Positions 9,051 through 17,864 are shown, counted from the first letter of the stretch. The stretch is 51,033 bases of DNA from Verrucomicrobiota bacterium (GCA_018648805.1 JABGQM010000030.1:1-51033), one strand, 5' to 3'. Notes: generated by a model not told the origin, from the letters alone. Numbers and translations are program-made.

Positions 9051-9389
9051 ATGATGGATTTGATGAGTCTGGTAGCAATGGCGGCACCGCAGGGCGAGGG
9101 GCAGGGCAGTCCGTTCGGGATGATGGTCCCGATGCTGTTTATCTTTGCGATTTTCTATTTCATGTTGATTCGTCCGCAGCAGCGCAAGGAGAAGGAGCGC
9201 AAGCTGCTGATCAACGAGCTGAAGACCGGTGAGCGGGTGATGTTCAGTGGCGGGATCCTCGGGACGGTCACGAATGTGAAGGACAACACCTTCATTATCA
9301 AGGTTGCCGATGGCGTGAAGATCGAGGTCGCACGCGGAGCGGTGAGCAAAGTGTTGGAGAAGGGCGAGAAGCCCGAGGACGACGCGTAG
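9051..9389 (+). CDS. yajC: preprotein translocase subunit YajC
   Basis: A 112-residue protein with one transmembrane helix (about residues 23-40, MMVPMLFIFAIFYFMLIRPQ), the family signature RPQQRKEKE just after it, and a cytoplasmic beta-rich domain with ERVMFSGGILGTV. YajC associates with SecDF at the SecYEG translocon. Several ATG codons cluster at the start; 9051 follows AGGTAGGAACCT. It sits between tgt and secDF as in many bacteria. Confidence 0.96.
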   Translation: MMDLMSLVAMAAPQGEGQGSPFGMMVPMLFIFAIFYFMLIRPQQRKEKERKLLINELKTGERVMFSGGILGTVTNVKDNTFIIKVADGVKIEVARGAVSKVLEKGEKPEDDA

Positions 9390-9404
9390 GGGGTATCGGA
9401 TTTG

Positions 9405-9497
9405 CACCATGAAGAACATGAAGGGAATGAAGGGCGCTCGCCTGCGGCGAGCGGGAAACAGGACTACCCCTTCATTATCTTCATGTCCTTCATGGTG
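9405..9497. repeat. inverted-repeat element, ATGAAG word family
   Basis: The arms 9405-9434 and 9468-9497 are 30 nt each with 27 complementary positions. The words are variations of ATGAAGGA and ATGAAGAA in tandem. An inner hairpin CGCTCGCC (9435-9442) with GGCGAGCG (9446-9453) begins exactly where the left arm ends. The element fills the gap between yajC and secDF. Confidence 0.9.
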
Positions 9498-9539
9498 AGT
9501 TCTTTTTGGTGTATGAATAGTAAGAGATAGGTGGGGAAG

Positions 9540-12065
9540 ATGGATAAGAATGCGTTGTGGAAATGGTTGATACTGTTGGGGCTGCTGTCGTTCTCGATTT
9601 GGGTCTTCACGCCGCCGAAAGAGAAAATTCGGCTGGGCTTGGATCTGAAGGGCGGAACGAGCTTTGTGGTCAAGATCGACCGCGAGAAGGTGGAGCAGGA
9701 GATCAAGTACCGCGCTCCGAACATCACCCCTGAGGATCTCACCAAGCAAGCTGATGACACGATGCGGGGCGCCCAGGGGCGTGCGCTTGAAGTGATGCGC
9801 AACCGAATTGATGGACTTGGCATCGATGAGCCAATCATCTACCCGGGCAAAGACAACCGCATCATCATTCAGCTGCCGGGTGTGGATGAAACCACGCGTA
9901 ACGCCGCGCTGAGGTCGATCGAAAGCGTGGCCTTTCTCGAGTTCCGCATGGTGCACAAGGACAACGGAACCCTGGCCGCAGACCTGTACGAGGACAACAA
10001 GGCACCCGAAGGCTACCAGATTGCCCGTATCGCGCAGGGCAGCTACTACAAGCCGGATCCCAATTTCAAGGGCAAGCGTGATCGTGCCTATCGTGAAGCG
10101 CTGGGCCGTTTCGAGGCGCCCGGCGCGGGCCACGAGTTCATGCTTGAAAAGTTCGAGGTCGAGAACCAGACGGTCTATCGTCCTTTCTTCGTGAAGATCC
10201 GCCGCGAGATGACCGGTGAGAACCTCAAGACGGCAGGCGTGGATTACGGCGCCCTGGGCCAGGCTACAGTGACGTTGCGTTTTGATGGCAAGGGCGGCAA
10301 GCAGTTCGCCAGTGTAACCGCAGATTACGCACCGGGCGGCCCGCGCAACCCGAATCCGCAGGAGAGCCGCCAGCTCGCGATCGTGCTGGACGGTACGCTC
10401 TACTCGGCCCCGGCCATTCGCGAGGCGATCTATGGTGGGCGTGCCGAAATCAGCGGGAGCTTCTCGCAGCGCGAGGCCATGCTCCTTTCGCAGATCCTGA
10501 ATGCCGGTTCGCTACCCGCCCCGGTGCGTGTCGTGGAACAGCGCTCGGTTGAGCCGAGCCTCGGCAAGGATGCGATTCAGAGTGGCCTGCGCGCGATCGC
10601 CTTTGGTGGCATCGGCGTGCTCTGCTTTATGCTGGTCTATTACATGTTGTGCGGCCTGATTGCGAATATTGCGCTGATCCTGAATATGCTGCTCTTGCCG
10701 CTGGGCATGATCGTAGCGGCCGGGTTCATGGGCATCTTCGTGAGCGAGGGCGCGGGCGGTGGTCCGATCAAGCTGCCGGTCCTGACCCTGCCGGGTATTG
10801 CAGGTATCCTCCTGACGATCGGTATGGCGGTGGACGCCAACGTGCTGATCTTCGAGCGCATCCGTGAGGAGAAGAGGGCGGGCAAGCGGTTCTGGACGGC
10901 GGTGACGGCGGGGTATGATCGCGCCTTTGTCACGATCATGGATGCCAACGTGACCACACTGTTGACCGGTGTGATCCTCTTCATCTTTGGATCGGGTCCG
11001 ATCCGCGGGTTTGCCGTAACGCTCTGCGCGGGTATCATGGCCAGCATGTTCACGGCACTAGTCGTGACCAAACTCTTCTTCGGCCTGATGGCCAACAAGG
11101 CCGACGTCAAGGCACTCAAGATGCTGTCGATCATCGGCAAGACGAGCATCGATTTCGTGGGCAAGCGCAAGATTGCGGCCCTGATTTCGGTGGTCCTCAT
11201 TGTAGCCACGTGGGGTGTCATGGTCGGGCAGGGCATCAAGCAGCCCAGCTCGATATTCGGTGTGGACTTTACGGGCGGTATTTCGATGACCTTCAAGGTG
11301 GACGAGCGCCAGTCGGTTGAGGAAATGCGCACCAAGCTCGAGGGTGCCGGCCTGGACGATGTCTATATCCAGTACCAGGAGGAGATGGAGCAGGACGGCG
11401 ATGTGTTCCTGCAGGTCAAGACCTCGACACGTGAGCTGGGCGACGAGCGCAAGGTGATTGACGTGGCGCAGGAGACGCTGGCGACGGTGCATCCTGAAGG
11501 GGGTCTGTCGCTGCAGCAGATCGATGAGGTCGGCGCACAGATCGGCAAAGAGCTGAAGCAGCGCGCCGTGTGGTCGATCATCCTGGCGCTGCTGGGGATC
11601 GTGGTCTACATCTCCATCCGCTTCGAGTTCGGCTTCGCGCTGGGCGCGATCGTGGCCTTGGCGCATGACGTACTCATCACGGTGGGGATCTACACGCTCT
11701 TCGGGCGTCAGTTGAGTCTGCCGATCGTGGCGGCGTTGCTGACGATTGTGGGATACTCGGTCAATGATACGATCGTGGTGTTCGATCGTATTCGTGAGGA
11801 TCTGAAGCTGGTCCGCGGCAAGAGCTTCATGGATATCTGCAACCTGAGTATCAATCAGACGTTGAGTCGCACGATTCTGACCTCGCTGACAACGTTGATC
11901 ACGGTGGTGATGCTGCTGGTCTTCGGTGGCGGGGCGATCAATGACTTTGCCCTGGCGCTCTGCATCGGCGTCGTGGTGGGTACCTACTCATCGATCTTCG
12001 TGGCAACGCCGGTGGTGCTGGCGTGGTACAAGGGCCGCAAGCCTGAGTTCGCGAAGACCCAGTAG
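9540..12065 (+). CDS. secDF: protein translocase SecDF (fused SecD and SecF)
   Basis: An 841-residue fusion of SecD and SecF. The first half begins with a transmembrane helix and the D1 motif GLDLKGGTSFV, a large periplasmic domain, and five helices with GMAVDANVLIFERIREE. The second half starts near residue 535 with its own helix, DFTGGISM, and the helices ending in NDTIVVFDRIRED. The protein uses the proton gradient to pull secreted proteins through SecYEG. ATG 9540 was chosen over the in-frame GTG at 9531 because AGGTGGGG lies at the right distance from it. SecDF fusions are known in several phyla and this is not a frameshift product. Confidence 0.96.
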   Translation: MDKNALWKWLILLGLLSFSIWVFTPPKEKIRLGLDLKGGTSFVVKIDREKVEQEIKYRAPNITPEDLTKQADDTMRGAQGRALEVMRNRIDGLGIDEPIIYPGKDNRIIIQLPGVDETTRNAALRSIESVAFLEFRMVHKDNGTLAADLYEDNKAPEGYQIARIAQGSYYKPDPNFKGKRDRAYREALGRFEAPGAGHEFMLEKFEVENQTVYRPFFVKIRREMTGENLKTAGVDYGALGQATVTLRFDGKGGKQFASVTADYAPGGPRNPNPQESRQLAIVLDGTLYSAPAIREAIYGGRAEISGSFSQREAMLLSQILNAGSLPAPVRVVEQRSVEPSLGKDAIQSGLRAIAFGGIGVLCFMLVYYMLCGLIANIALILNMLLLPLGMIVAAGFMGIFVSEGAGGGPIKLPVLTLPGIAGILLTIGMAVDANVLIFERIREEKRAGKRFWTAVTAGYDRAFVTIMDANVTTLLTGVILFIFGSGPIRGFAVTLCAGIMASMFTALVVTKLFFGLMANKADVKALKMLSIIGKTSIDFVGKRKIAALISVVLIVATWGVMVGQGIKQPSSIFGVDFTGGISMTFKVDERQSVEEMRTKLEGAGLDDVYIQYQEEMEQDGDVFLQVKTSTRELGDERKVIDVAQETLATVHPEGGLSLQQIDEVGAQIGKELKQRAVWSIILALLGIVVYISIRFEFGFALGAIVALAHDVLITVGIYTLFGRQLSLPIVAALLTIVGYSVNDTIVVFDRIREDLKLVRGKSFMDICNLSINQTLSRTILTSLTTLITVVMLLVFGGGAINDFALALCIGVVVGTYSSIFVATPVVLAWYKGRKPEFAKTQ

Positions 12066-12107
12066 GGCCTGAGTGGTTCTGAGTCGTGCTGGGTTTGTTG
12101 CTGGAGT

Positions 12108-12264
12108 CGATGCGGTGAACTCGGCGCGAAATGGGGCGGCGATCTCACGCCATCTGCCGCTTTTTCGGCGGGTTCGCGGGCGGGAGCCCTGCGAACCCAC
12201 CGAGAAAAGCGACATCTGACGCAAGCTTGCCACCCCATTTCGCTCAATCCGAGTTCATCGCATG
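12108..12264. repeat. long imperfect hairpin element (about 157 nt) after secDF
   Basis: The left arm (12108-12181) and right arm (12184-12264) pair nearly end to end, with blocks GAACTCGG, GCGAAATGGGG, CGCTTTTT and GGGTTCGC each matched on the other side with small bulges. The tip is about 12182. There is no coding potential. It lies 43 nt after the secDF stop, so it could end or protect that transcript. Confidence 0.8.
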
Positions 12265-12390
12265 TTGCACACACCATGCCGCCTTGCAGGCGGACATGGC
12301 GTAGCGTGCGGAAGTATTGTGGCGGGGGTGGGGCTATGGTCGAGGGTGGAGGCGTGAGGAGACCCCGAGGCGCTTCGCTGTCGGGGGGGG

Positions 12391-12440
12391 CGTGCATTCG
12401 GTGAATGGCCTGTCTCACGGTGCGCCATTCACGATGCACG
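12391..12440. repeat. hairpin upstream of recJ
   Basis: The left arm 12391-12409 (CGTGCATTCGGTGAATGGC) pairs with 12424-12440, with a 2-nt bulge. It is directly followed by a solo arm of the CAATATCC family. The rest of the 420-nt secDF-recJ gap (about 12265-12390) shows no gene or clear motif. Confidence 0.7.
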
Positions 12441-12442
12441 CA

Positions 12443-12485
12443 CACTTGGATATTGGACATTCCTTGTTGGATATTGGGTGTTGAA
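12443..12485 (+). repeat. solo right arm of the CAATATCC word family abutting recJ
   Basis: This 43-nt segment corresponds in length and sequence to the right arms of the full elements at 20467-20509 and 8986-9034, ending in TTGGATATTGGGTGTTGAA. No matching left arm is present upstream. Its last base is immediately followed by the recJ ATG, so the arm itself is the untranslated region in front of recJ and would supply any ribosome-binding site (at best GGGTG). Confidence 0.85.
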
Positions 12486-14237
12486 ATGAACGACCGTGAA
12501 ACCTTGGCGCCCGTCCCGCCTTTGAAGCGCTGGGTCGATGTTGACGTCGACGAACCTGCTGCTGCGGCGCTCTCCTCCGCGCTCCAGATTCCTCTTCCGT
12601 TGGCGCGTATTCTCGTCAGCCGTGGCTATGACCAGCCAGAAGCGGCGGCGTCCTTTCTGACTCCCCGCTTGAGTGAGGTGGGGGATCCTTTTCTGTTGCC
12701 GGACATGAAACTGGCGGCGGCGCGATTGGTCGTGGCGCTGCGCGAGAAGCAGAAGATCGTTGTGTTTGGCGACTATGATGTGGATGGGGTCACCTCCACG
12801 GCACTATTGAGCACGGTACTGATTCGTATGGGCGGGAACGTGGCCGCGTTTCTGCCGAGCCGCTTTGAAGACGGCTATGGTCTCACCTCCGGTGCGTTGG
12901 AGCGCTGCATCGCGCAGCACAAACCGGCCGTGATCGTAACGGTGGATTGTGGGACGAATTCAGCCGAGTCGGTCGCGGCTGCGGCTGAGGCGGGGGTCGA
13001 TGTGATCGTCACGGATCACCACGAGCCTGCCGAAGAGCGGGCGCAGCCGCTGGCGCTGATCAATCCCATGCTATCAGACTCAGAATCCATCCGCATGCTG
13101 GCCGGGGTGGGGGTAGCGTTCAAGCTTTGTCACGCCCTGATCAAGCAGGCGCGCGAGGATCTACCGGCCGCGGCAGAGGGGGTTGATCTGCAGGAGTGGC
13201 TCGATCTGGTCGCGCTGGGAACGGTGGCCGATGTGGCGCAGCTCAAAGGGGAAAACCGGATCCTGGTGCGGCATGGGCTCACGTGGCTGAGTCAGAGGGC
13301 GCGACCGGGGGTCGCAGCGCTCAAACAGGTGGCCAAGGTGAAGGGTGACGTGGAGGCGTACCACATCGGCTTTGTGCTGGGGCCGCGGATCAATGCGGCC
13401 GGCCGCCTGGCCTCGGGCCACACGGCTCTCGATCTGCTGGTGAGTGACGCGCCGGATGTCTGCCGGACGCTGGCCCAGGAGCTGGACGACGCCAACCGTG
13501 AGCGGCGCGAGATTGAGGATGCCATTCGCGTGGAGGCGCAGGCCCAGGTTGATGTCCTATTCGACGAAGAGGCCATTTTCGGTGTGGTCGCGGCGGGGGC
13601 GGGGTGGCACGTGGGAACGATCGGGATCGTGGCCTCGCGGCTGGTGAGCACCTACCATCGTCCCTCGATCGTGATCGCATTGGATGGCGAGGGCGGTGGC
13701 CGTGCGTCAGGGCGCAGCGTAGAAGGCGTCAATCTGGTGGAGATGCTGGATGCCTGCGAAGATCTGCTTGAGACGCATGGCGGGCATGCCATGGCCGCGG
13801 GATTGAATATTCGGGCGGACAAGGTAGAGGCCTTTCGCGAGCGGTTCAACGCGCTGTGTAGTGCGCAGCTCAAGGGCACGGACTTGCGTCCGGCCCAGCG
13901 GGTGGATGCGTGGATCGCGCTGGGCGAGGTGGATCGTGAGCTATTCGACCAGTCGCAGCGGCTGCGGCCGTGTGGGATGGGGAATCCCAAGCCGGTGTGG
14001 GGGGCGCGGCACGTCCAGATTGCAGGCAAACCGCGTCGGGTTGGGAAGGATGGCGCCCATCTGAAGCTGCTCCTCGCGGCGGGTCGCACGCAGCTTGACG
14101 CGATCGGGTTCGGGTTGGGGCCCTGTAAGCTGCCGGATGGCCCGATCGACATTGTCTTCGAAATCGCCGAAGACACCTATCGCGGCCATGGCCAGCTCCA
14201 GCTCATCCTCAAGGATCTCGCTCTGTCACAGGGGTAA
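12486..14237 (+). CDS. recJ: single-stranded-DNA-specific exonuclease RecJ
   Basis: A 583-residue 5'-3' exonuclease used in recombination and mismatch repair. The DHH phosphoesterase motifs are present: GDYDVDG at residues 95-101, VTVDCGTN, DHH at 177-179 and the LDLVALGTVADV segment. The DHHA1 domain has GRASGRS and GGHAMAAG, followed by an OB-fold C-terminal part with RPCGMGNPKPV. ATG 12486 is preferred because the longer frame back to 12405 would translate the repeat arm. No strong ribosome-binding site is present, so translation may be weak or coupled. Confidence 0.95.
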   Translation: MNDRETLAPVPPLKRWVDVDVDEPAAAALSSALQIPLPLARILVSRGYDQPEAAASFLTPRLSEVGDPFLLPDMKLAAARLVVALREKQKIVVFGDYDVDGVTSTALLSTVLIRMGGNVAAFLPSRFEDGYGLTSGALERCIAQHKPAVIVTVDCGTNSAESVAAAAEAGVDVIVTDHHEPAEERAQPLALINPMLSDSESIRMLAGVGVAFKLCHALIKQAREDLPAAAEGVDLQEWLDLVALGTVADVAQLKGENRILVRHGLTWLSQRARPGVAALKQVAKVKGDVEAYHIGFVLGPRINAAGRLASGHTALDLLVSDAPDVCRTLAQELDDANRERREIEDAIRVEAQAQVDVLFDEEAIFGVVAAGAGWHVGTIGIVASRLVSTYHRPSIVIALDGEGGGRASGRSVEGVNLVEMLDACEDLLETHGGHAMAAGLNIRADKVEAFRERFNALCSAQLKGTDLRPAQRVDAWIALGEVDRELFDQSQRLRPCGMGNPKPVWGARHVQIAGKPRRVGKDGAHLKLLLAAGRTQLDAIGFGLGPCKLPDGPIDIVFEIAEDTYRGHGQLQLILKDLALSQG

Positions 14238-14315
14238 TTCGCCTCCATCGGATCGCGATCTTCTGCCGGAATTCTCCTTGTTGCCTACGGACTATTCGCG
14301 CAAGATGAACAGCGA

Positions 14316-16589
14316 ATGATGAAGAACGTGTGCTCCATAATGATGGGCCTGCTTCTGGCGCTGGTCGCAACGGCGCCGGGCGAAACGCGCGGGCTCAAGC
14401 GGGTGGCGGTCAAAGACCGCGACGGGAATACGGTTGGACTCTACAAGGGCAGCTATGCACTTCTGGTTGGGGTGAGCGACTACAGTGCGGGCTGGCCCGA
14501 CCTGCGTAGCATTCCGGAGGAACTGGCTACGGTCGAGGCCATGCTCAAGAAGCGCGGCTTTATGGTGCGCAAGGTTCTCAACCCCACGGCCGAGGCCATG
14601 AAGGCGGCCTACCAGGATTTTATTGACGACTACGGCTATGATGAGAGCAATCGCCTGCTGTTCTTCTTCTCGGGGCATGGATTCAGTCGCAAGAGCGGAA
14701 CCAAGGGTTACCTGGTTCCTGCGGATACTCCGGTGCCGGAGGGAAATGATCGTGCCTTTCTTCGTAAAGCTCTGAGCATGGGGCAGATCCTGACCTGGGC
14801 CCGCGAGATGGAATCGAAGCACGCGATTTTCCTCTTTGACAGCTGTTTCTCCGGAACCATATTCAAGAGCCGGGCTCTGCCGACCTATCCACCTCACATC
14901 AGCAGTATAACCGCGCGGCCGGTGCGCCAGTTCATTACGGCCGGCGATGCCGGCGAGACGGTGCCGGCCAAGAGTGTGTTTACGCCGATGTTTGTGCGGG
15001 CGCTGGATGGGGCGGCCGACATGAGCGGGGACGGCTATGTCACCGGCACCGAGCTGGGGCTCTACCTGCGCGACCAGGTGTTGGGGTACCGGATCGGGCA
15101 GACGCCGCAATTCGATAAGATTCGTGATCCGGATCTGGATGAGGGAGATTTTGTTTTCGTGGTGGGGGGAGCCTCTGGACGGCGTCCGGCCCTGGCGCAT
15201 GAGCCGGTACGCGATGAGTCGAACGCGCGCCTGGCACGCACCTTGGTGCGTGAGCGTCGCGAGCTGGAGCGTGAGCGGGCCAACTTACTGGCCGAGGCCG
15301 GGCGGATGGAGCGTGAGCGTTCCAAGCTCGAGGAGGCGAAAAAGCTCAAGGCGAAGGCGCGTGACGTTGCGAAAGAGCTGGCGGCGCGCAGCAAAGCGAG
15401 TGCCAGTGCTGAGGATATCCGTGTCGAACACGACCAGTACAAACAGGGCCACAGAGGGTTGTTGATTCATACCAAGGTGACCATCAGCAACCACCGCGAT
15501 AAGCAGGTGCGTATCGTGGCCTACTTCCACAAGCAGGATGGCGACAAGCTTAAGGATTTCAACGATGCCTACCATACGTCGGACGGGCAGGTTTCGGTGG
15601 GTGAGGATGTCGTGCCGATCTACGACAGCAGCACATGGAAGGATCATACGCTGTTTATCCCCTACAGCGAACTGCACATGGGGGAGGGGCGCCACCCGCT
15701 CAAGCTGAACCTGTATGTCTGGGATACGTCGGTGTCGCCATCGGTTCAACTGACCGCCAGCGCCTGGCACGATTTCACCTACAGACAGACGGGTCGGGCG
15801 GCTTCGATCGAGAATATTCGAACGGAGTATGATGTGTTTGAAGGGGGGCGCAAGGGCATGCGTGTGCATGCGCATGTCGATATTGAGGGCCTGAAGGGGA
15901 GTGAAGCCGAGGTAAGCCTCTATTTCTACAAGGGGGACGGCTCCAAGCTTAAGGATACGGATAAGCGTTACAACACGGGTAATGGGCAGGTCTCGACACA
16001 TGTGAAGCTTGAGCCGCCCTACGACCGTTCGTCCTGGAAAGATCTCAAGCTCTTTATGCCGTACCCCCAGCTCCACTTGGCCACGGCCAAGCATGACCTC
16101 AAGTTCCTGCTCTACATTTGGGATAAATCGGGCAAGCAGGCCGTCAAGTTGACCCAGAGTGACTGGCAGAATTTCACAGTTACGGAGACTGGAAAGTCGG
16201 CCACGCTGGATCTGTTGCGTACCGAACACAATGTGGTCCAGAACAAGCAGAAGGGCATGCGCCTGCACACACGGGTCAACATTGGCGGATTGAAAGGGCA
16301 TGCGGCCGAGATCGCCGCCTATTTCCATTATAAGAGCGGCGTGGCCCTCAAGGATTTCGACGGTAGTTACAGAACCGGCGGCGGCAAGGTGGCGCTGCAC
16401 GAGCGGGTGACTCCTCGCTACACGAAGGCGGAGTGGAAAGATCTTAAACTCTTTATGCCCTATAACCAGCTCCACCTGGCTAAGGGCAAGAGCGACTGCA
16501 AGTACAACCTGGTCGTATGGGACAAGAGCGGCGCGAACGCGATTAAGCTGGCCGAAAGCGATTGGGTGACGTTCGAGTACAGCAAGTAG
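14316..16589 (+). CDS. secreted caspase-like (C14) protease with three C-terminal repeats
   Basis: A 757-residue protein with an N-terminal signal sequence. A caspase/metacaspase-like domain spans residues 45-285; the catalytic pair is His121 (FFSGHG) and Cys177 (DSCFSG). Residues 235-246 (DMSGDGYVTGTE) form a complete EF-hand-type calcium loop inside this domain. Residues 295-360 are a highly charged coiled coil. Three tandem repeats of about 130 residues follow (about 364-494, 495-627, 628-757). Each begins with a version of (I/L)RTEH or (I/V)EHDQ and contains AYF or LYF, LKD, WKDLKLFMPY.QLH and a final DW..F. The repeats look like all-beta binding modules. The substrate is unknown. It lies downstream of recJ but has its own leader and is unlikely to share its function. 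Confidence 0.88.
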   Translation: MMKNVCSIMMGLLLALVATAPGETRGLKRVAVKDRDGNTVGLYKGSYALLVGVSDYSAGWPDLRSIPEELATVEAMLKKRGFMVRKVLNPTAEAMKAAYQDFIDDYGYDESNRLLFFFSGHGFSRKSGTKGYLVPADTPVPEGNDRAFLRKALSMGQILTWAREMESKHAIFLFDSCFSGTIFKSRALPTYPPHISSITARPVRQFITAGDAGETVPAKSVFTPMFVRALDGAADMSGDGYVTGTELGLYLRDQVLGYRIGQTPQFDKIRDPDLDEGDFVFVVGGASGRRPALAHEPVRDESNARLARTLVRERRELERERANLLAEAGRMERERSKLEEAKKLKAKARDVAKELAARSKASASAEDIRVEHDQYKQGHRGLLIHTKVTISNHRDKQVRIVAYFHKQDGDKLKDFNDAYHTSDGQVSVGEDVVPIYDSSTWKDHTLFIPYSELHMGEGRHPLKLNLYVWDTSVSPSVQLTASAWHDFTYRQTGRAASIENIRTEYDVFEGGRKGMRVHAHVDIEGLKGSEAEVSLYFYKGDGSKLKDTDKRYNTGNGQVSTHVKLEPPYDRSSWKDLKLFMPYPQLHLATAKHDLKFLLYIWDKSGKQAVKLTQSDWQNFTVTETGKSATLDLLRTEHNVVQNKQKGMRLHTRVNIGGLKGHAAEIAAYFHYKSGVALKDFDGSYRTGGGKVALHERVTPRYTKAEWKDLKLFMPYNQLHLAKGKSDCKYNLVVWDKSGANAIKLAESDWVTFEYSK

Positions 16590-16590
16590 G

Positions 16591-16608
16591 CATCGGCCTC
16601 TGCCGATG
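16591..16608 (+). terminator. hairpin after the caspase gene, weak terminator candidate
   Basis: A perfect 7-bp stem CATCGGC with GCCGATG and a 4-nt loop begins 2 nt after the caspase stop. There is no T-run, so intrinsic termination is doubtful. Confidence 0.4.
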
Positions 16609-16711
16609 GGTGGGGTGGTGGTCGAACGCGCAGTGCGGATTAGGTTGCGGGGGCGGCCCGTGTGGGCTAGCATGCCCCCCGTTGATCTTGGTAGCGCAGA
16701 GGGGAGTTGCA

Positions 16712-16999
16712 ATGGATGTCGACCAGTTGGAAGCGAGTGTTGAGAAGCTGCACGAGGTGTTTGATTGCACCGACATTGAGATGGAGTGGAAAAAGGTTGA
16801 GCAGAAGCTCAACGAAGCCAAGTACAGCCCCGGCAGCGTGCGTCCGCTGGCCGACAGTATCTTCTCGCTGCTGCTAGCCGCGCGTAGCGAGGGCTACAAG
16901 GTAAAGGCGGTTCTGGCGGAGCTGGACAAGGTGGCTGCGGACAACCTGGCGCATCGCTGGAAGCGGATGGCCGACGGCACCTATCAGCACGTGGATTGA
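16712..16999 (+). CDS. small hypothetical protein, mainly helical
   Basis: A 95-residue protein starting at ATG 16712 after a good ribosome-binding site (AGAGGGGAG). It is rich in charged helical segments (EASVEKLHEVFD, EWKKVEQKLNEAKYSP, AVLAELDKVAADN) and has no signal sequence, cysteine pairs or recognisable motif. I do not recognise the family. An in-frame extension back to 16562 overlaps the end of the caspase gene and the hairpin, and is unlikely to be translated. Confidence 0.65.
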   Translation: MDVDQLEASVEKLHEVFDCTDIEMEWKKVEQKLNEAKYSPGSVRPLADSIFSLLLAARSEGYKVKAVLAELDKVAADNLAHRWKRMADGTYQHVD

Positions 17000-17017
17000 G
17001 TCGAGGTGTTTTTCGGC

Positions 17018-17045
17018 TTGAACTGGCTGCAAGGGCGTTTATACT
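17018..17045 (+). promoter_or_regulatory. predicted sigma70-type promoter of rpmB
   Basis: TTGAAC (17018-17023), a 16-nt spacer, and TATACT (17040-17045), 39 nt before the rpmB start. Both boxes are close to consensus, as expected for a ribosomal protein gene. Confidence 0.65.
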
Positions 17046-17084
17046 CCCCCGCTTCCATTTGAGAAAGAAGTAGAGGTTAAGAAC

Positions 17085-17312
17085 ATGGCTAAGGTATGTG
17101 AAATCTGTGGCAAGGGCCCTAAGGCGGGAACGACCATCGTCCGCCACGGAATGCCCAAGAAAAAGGGTGGAATCGGCCTGCACACGACCGGTGTCACCAA
17201 GCGTCGCTTCCTTCCGAACCTGCACAGCGTGCGCGTCTCGGAGAACGGGGGCGTTAAGCGTCGTCGTGTCTGCGCGGCCTGCATCAAGAACGGCAAGATC
17301 GTCAAGGCTTAG
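17085..17312 (+). CDS. rpmB: 50S ribosomal protein L28
   Basis: A 75-residue basic protein of the large ribosomal subunit. It begins MAKVCEICGKGP and has two CxxC pairs, Cys5/Cys8 and Cys63/Cys66, so this is the zinc-binding form. The middle segment RRFLPNLHSVRV is the family hallmark. A strong promoter precedes it. The gene stands alone and is not paired with rpmG here. Confidence 0.97.
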   Translation: MAKVCEICGKGPKAGTTIVRHGMPKKKGGIGLHTTGVTKRRFLPNLHSVRVSENGGVKRRRVCAACIKNGKIVKA

Positions 17313-17369
17313 AAGTCTTGCACGTCGGGCGGTTTGCGGGTAGGCTGAAAGGTGAAGGAGTCGGGTATT

Positions 17370-17834
17370 ATGACTGACGACATCATCCAACAAGGCGACG
17401 AGGTCCAGGATACGGATATCGTCTTTGATTGCCCCCATTGCGGCAAGAGTCTCTGCATCGACTACAAAGGTGCCGGACTGAACATCACATGCACCGACTG
17501 TGGTGAAGAGGTCGTAGTGCCCATTCCTGCAGGCATGGAGCTGGACGACTTCGATAGCACGCCGGAAGACCAGGAGATGCGCATCATCAATCTGCGCAAC
17601 AGTCTGGGGCAGTGCGAAGCACGGGCCGCGAGTCTGTCCGGGCAGGTGGAGACGTTGACGTCACGCTGCGCTGCGCTCGAGGTATCGCAGGAAGCGGTCC
17701 ACGAGAATGCGTCCGAGATCCGTGAACGCATTGCGATCATCCAGAAGGCGCAGGCGGATATCTACCGCGCCGTGGATGGTATTTCCGAGCTGATCGGACT
17801 CGCCGAGGCGAGTGTGGACGATAGCGATCAGTAG
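17370..17834 (+). CDS. zinc-ribbon plus coiled-coil protein, unknown function
   Basis: A 154-residue acidic protein. Residues 20-45 contain a CPHC...CTDC zinc ribbon (FDCPHCGKSL, CTDCGEEV). Residues 65-140 form a long helix with heptad-like spacing (RIINLRNSLGQCEARAASLSGQVETL). ATG 17370 was chosen because AAGGAG ends 9 nt before it; GTG at 17352 is in frame but lacks a site. No catalytic motif is seen. It is cytoplasmic by composition. A REP-like hairpin separates it from the convergent glycosyltransferase. Confidence 0.75.
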   Translation: MTDDIIQQGDEVQDTDIVFDCPHCGKSLCIDYKGAGLNITCTDCGEEVVVPIPAGMELDDFDSTPEDQEMRIINLRNSLGQCEARAASLSGQVETLTSRCAALEVSQEAVHENASEIRERIAIIQKAQADIYRAVDGISELIGLAEASVDDSDQ

Positions 17835-17864
17835 GCAGTGATCACGGCTCTCTGAACGTTCCGC

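Noticed and set aside
9540..12065. secDF as a sequencing-fused pair of separate secD and secF genes
   Set aside because: The reading frame is continuous, the junction is well conserved in character, and natural SecDF fusions are known in several bacterial groups.
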